DNA of 64,000 nucleotides from Bradyrhizobium manausense. GTDB lineage: Bacteria > Pseudomonadota > Alphaproteobacteria > Rhizobiales > Xanthobacteraceae. Position 1 is the first letter of the stretch, and the number at the start of each line of letters is the position of its first letter. The notes beneath the pieces were generated by a model that had not been told where the DNA came from, did not search any database, and worked only from the letters and a program-made list of their open reading frames with translations. Positions 61,815 to 64,000 of this stretch are shown piece by piece. The stretch lies in NCBI RefSeq assembly GCF_018130615.1, contig NZ_JAFCKB010000028.1, positions 1 through 64,000 on the forward strand. Reading direction: 5' to 3'. The position numbers and the translations under genes are program-made.

Positions 61815-63347
61815 CTACCGGCAGGCGGGATTCGCCGCGTCCGGAAACACCAGGAAGGTGATGGTCTCAGGCGTAAGTCGGATCGTGCCCGCGGACTCTG
61901 CTCGCGGCTCGAGCCGGGGTAGCTTGTCATCGGCCTTCAATGCGAGCGTCTTGCCATTCATTTGCACGATGGCGCCCTGGAGCCGGGCCGCATGCAGCGT
62001 GTATCGTTCGGCGGGAGCTGACAGCGTCACGGCGCGCGATGTCCGCTGCGACGTGTTGATCGCAAGTATGGACACCGCACCGCGCTGACCCGGATGGCAA
62101 TGCGCATAGAGATGCAGATCGGGCGCGGCACCTGCGCTGACGTCGAGCACGGTCGTTCCCATCAGCCGATGCCAGAGCAGGGCGGCCCAGTAGTTCGGCC
62201 GAGGCAGGAATGTCCCTTCGTCGAGCAGTCCGTAGTCGCTGGCGGCGAGCGTGTTGTGCATCACCACCTGAACGCCGGCCCTCGCCAGCCGCCCAAGCTG
62301 GTCGAGATAGCGAAAGGTATCGAGAAATGTCTTGTCCCAGCGGTTGCCGCCGCAGGCGGCATCCGCGGTCTCCGTCACCCAGATCGGCTTGCCCGGCTCG
62401 AATTCGTCGCGCAGTCCGCGGTGGACGGCAAGCGCCGCGTCGGTCCGCGAAAACCAGTCCTCGGATAGCGCCTGGGCGGGATCGTCGTGCACGCCGCAGC
62501 GAGGCGAGAGCGTATTGTAGTGGTGATAGGAGACGCGATCGAGGCCCGGGCCCGACGCTGCGAGCAGATCGCGCGTGTTGATGCCGGTGGCCGAGGATGA
62601 GGCGGAGTCGCCGACCGAGCCAGGTCCTGCGATCAACGTCTCTGGCGATGCTCGCTTTATCCATGTCTGAAAGATCTTGAAGTCGCGGCCGTATGCATTG
62701 GCGTCATATCCCGCCGGCGGGCCATTGTCCGCCGCGAGCGTCGGCTCGTTCATGAATTCGGCGGCAGCGATGCGGCCGCCGAGCGATCGCGTGAAATCGA
62801 CGAGGCGCTGTGCCTGATCCGGCGTCCAGGCGCCGTCAGTGTCGCGGCTGCCGGGACTGACGGCAAAGGACGTCACGATCTCCGCATTGGCGAAGTGCGT
62901 GAAGTCAACGACGCTGCGCCATTGTGTACGGTTGAGCACGGTGTCGAAGCCGGCAGGCGGTGCGGCTGGCGGATCGTCGGTGTCGGCGAAAAAGGCCGCA
63001 TTCGCCCAGGTGCCGCTTACGCGCAAATAGGCCGGCCCGAGCGCCGCGGCCAGCTTGCGCAGGCGCGTGCTAGCGAGATCGATCGGCGGTCGATAAGCGT
63101 AGCGATCGCTGTGACCGCCTCCTTGCGCATAGGGTTTCCAGAATCGTCCGCCGGTCACCTCCACCATTTCGATGTTGTACGACTGGAAGCGCGGATCGAT
63201 CGTGCCGATCGCTCTCATTGCTTTGGGATCGACGATCTCCGCGCTCTTGCCGGTCCCCTGCAATAGCGCGACGATAAGCAGTGCCATTCCGGCGGCGCGG
63301 ATCGCGCGCGCAGATACATCCAGAATTCTCCACCCGGTCCCCTGCAT
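61815..63347 (-). CDS. Exported glycoside hydrolase, GH79-like (beta-glucuronidase/heparanase type)
   Basis: A 510-residue clan GH-A enzyme with an N-terminal signal region (AAGMALLIVALLQGTGKSA). The acid/base Glu201 lies in AAEFMNEPTLAADNGP and the nucleophile Glu326 in PIWVTETADA. The arrangement of NEP and ETA sites and the C-terminal beta domain match GH79-type enzymes, which release glucuronate from glycans. This would be interesting with the glucuronate-related uxu module 30 kb away. Convergent with the MHS gene, 6 bp apart. The long n-region (20 residues before the hydrophobic core) leaves the start open. Confidence 0.7.
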   Translation of the reverse strand: MQGTGWRILDVSARAIRAAGMALLIVALLQGTGKSAEIVDPKAMRAIGTIDPRFQSYNIEMVEVTGGRFWKPYAQGGGHSDRYAYRPPIDLASTRLRKLAAALGPAYLRVSGTWANAAFFADTDDPPAAPPAGFDTVLNRTQWRSVVDFTHFANAEIVTSFAVSPGSRDTDGAWTPDQAQRLVDFTRSLGGRIAAAEFMNEPTLAADNGPPAGYDANAYGRDFKIFQTWIKRASPETLIAGPGSVGDSASSSATGINTRDLLAASGPGLDRVSYHHYNTLSPRCGVHDDPAQALSEDWFSRTDAALAVHRGLRDEFEPGKPIWVTETADAACGGNRWDKTFLDTFRYLDQLGRLARAGVQVVMHNTLAASDYGLLDEGTFLPRPNYWAALLWHRLMGTTVLDVSAGAAPDLHLYAHCHPGQRGAVSILAINTSQRTSRAVTLSAPAERYTLHAARLQGAIVQMNGKTLALKADDKLPRLEPRAESAGTIRLTPETITFLVFPDAANPACR

Positions 63348-63489
63348 GGCGGTTGCCTTGTCAAATGACTGATCCTAACGCTTCGTCCGCATGATGCGCT
63401 GCGATATCGAGGCCAAAGGCGTTGCCCGGAGATGTCTGATCCACTATCGGTCGATCCGACGCGAATGGCCGTCCCTTGGAGCATAAGAT

Positions 63490-64000
63490 ATGAAAAAGAC
63501 CTCCTCACCCACGCGACGCGATCTGCTCGCAAGCGCCGCCGTGGTGACCGCCGCCACCATCGCCGACACTCCTCCTGCGGCAGCGCAAGGCACACCCAAG
63601 CCGATCTTCCCGGTGCCGATGATCACGATTCCGATCGTCGGAGAAACGAGCGTGTTCCAGGTCCGCCGCATCTACTGCATCGGTCGCAACTATGCCGCGC
63701 ATGCGATCGAGCGCGGCTCGGATCCGAACCGCGAGCCGCCGTTCTTCTTCCAGAAGCCCACCGATGCGATCCAGAACGTTGCGATCGGCGAAATTGCCGA
63801 CCATCCTTATCCGTCGTTGACCAAGAACTATCACCACGAGGTCGAGCTGGTCGCAGCGTTGAAATCCGGCGGCATCGACATCCCGGCCGAGAAGGCCCTC
63901 GACCATGTCTATGGATACGCGCTCGGCCTCGACATGACCCGGCGCGATCTCCAAAACGGCATGGCCGCGGAGAAGAAGCCCTGGGAGATCGGCAAGAGCT
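63490..64000 (+). CDS. Fumarylacetoacetate-hydrolase family protein with Tat signal (3' end outside window)
   Basis: The frame starts at ATG 63490 and is still open at base 64000 (170 codons). Residues 7-17 are PTRRDLLASAA, a twin-arginine signal, followed by an Ala-rich stretch ending AAAQ. The body has IYCIGRNYAAHA, FFFQKPTDAI and the conserved YHHEVELVAAL with the metal ligands of the FAH family, which hydrolyse acylpyruvates and related compounds. Export of an FAH-family enzyme is unusual. No stop codon is visible inside the window. Confidence 0.82.
   Translation, partial: MKKTSSPTRRDLLASAAVVTAATIADTPPAAAQGTPKPIFPVPMITIPIVGETSVFQVRRIYCIGRNYAAHAIERGSDPNREPPFFFQKPTDAIQNVAIGEIADHPYPSLTKNYHHEVELVAALKSGGIDIPAEKALDHVYGYALGLDMTRRDLQNGMAAEKKPWEIGKS

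Noticed and set aside
1-64000. CRISPR arrays, tRNA or rRNA genes and insertion sequences
   Set aside because: No regularly spaced repeats, no cloverleaf or rRNA-like sequence and no transposase were found.

Overview
The window looks like chromosomal DNA from an alphaproteobacterium of the Bradyrhizobium type. The evidence is high GC with strong GC3 bias, a flagellar locus with flaF, flbT, motC and an FtcR/LafR-type regulator, many MHS, TRAP and polyamine-type transporters, and intergenic palindromes of the kind common in Bradyrhizobium and Rhodopseudomonas. I identified it from the sequence alone, so the genus is an inference.

Region 1 (1-18,462) is one continuous flagellar locus. It starts inside a flagellin gene and continues with fliF, a FliH-like gene, motB, motC, fliK, a lytic transglycosylase, flgE, flgK, flgL, flaF, flbT, flgD, fliQ, flhA, fliR and four small genes (a FliJ-like coiled coil, a FlgJ-type rod-binding protein, a helical possible chaperone and a FliL-like anchored protein). 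The gene order and the convergent LafR/FtcR-type regulator at the end match the lateral flagellar system of Bradyrhizobium. A hairpin lies between the operon and the regulator. fliG/M/N/I, flhB, motA and most rod and ring genes are not here.

Region 2 (18,463-24,650) is mixed: an 822-bp AT-richer gap with hairpins, a membrane-anchored coiled-coil protein of unknown role, a MarR regulator with a four-cysteine tail, a decayed MHS-transporter fragment, a Tat-exported dienelactone hydrolase, an NAD-dependent epimerase-like protein, a CbbY-type phosphatase and a SnoaL-like protein.

Region 3 (24,740-32,667) is a sugar-acid catabolic module: a UxuB-like reductase diverging from a UxuR-like GntR regulator, a three-gene TRAP transporter, an idonate/gulonate-type zinc dehydrogenase and UxuA. 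Two overlapping palindromes with TTGGT/ACCAA half-sites lie between uxuB and the regulator. The expected flow is aldonate uptake, then oxidation to fructuronate, then mannonate, then 2-keto-3-deoxygluconate.

Region 4 (32,820-39,865) is a LysR regulator divergent from a polyamine-type ABC transporter operon that also encodes a type II haloacid dehalogenase and a DAO-family flavoprotein. Region 5 (40,044-48,814) holds a TetR regulator divergent from an MHS transporter and two tandem carboxylesterases (one cytoplasmic, one exported), a six-cysteine secreted small protein, an orphan ABC substrate-binding protein, an exported alpha/beta hydrolase and a tiny membrane protein.

Region 6 (48,830-61,808) contains an MFS exporter, then a ThDP enzyme, a DadA-like flavoprotein, a GntR regulator, a ThDP decarboxylase split into two subunits, and an SDR. 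This set is the best candidate for an undescribed pathway. It is followed on the minus strand by a LivK-type binding protein, a KstD-like flavoprotein and IclR in one operon, and then a second MHS transporter. Region 7 (61,815-64,000) has a GH79-like exported glycoside hydrolase and a 5' partial fumarylacetoacetate-hydrolase-family gene with a Tat signal, cut by the window end.
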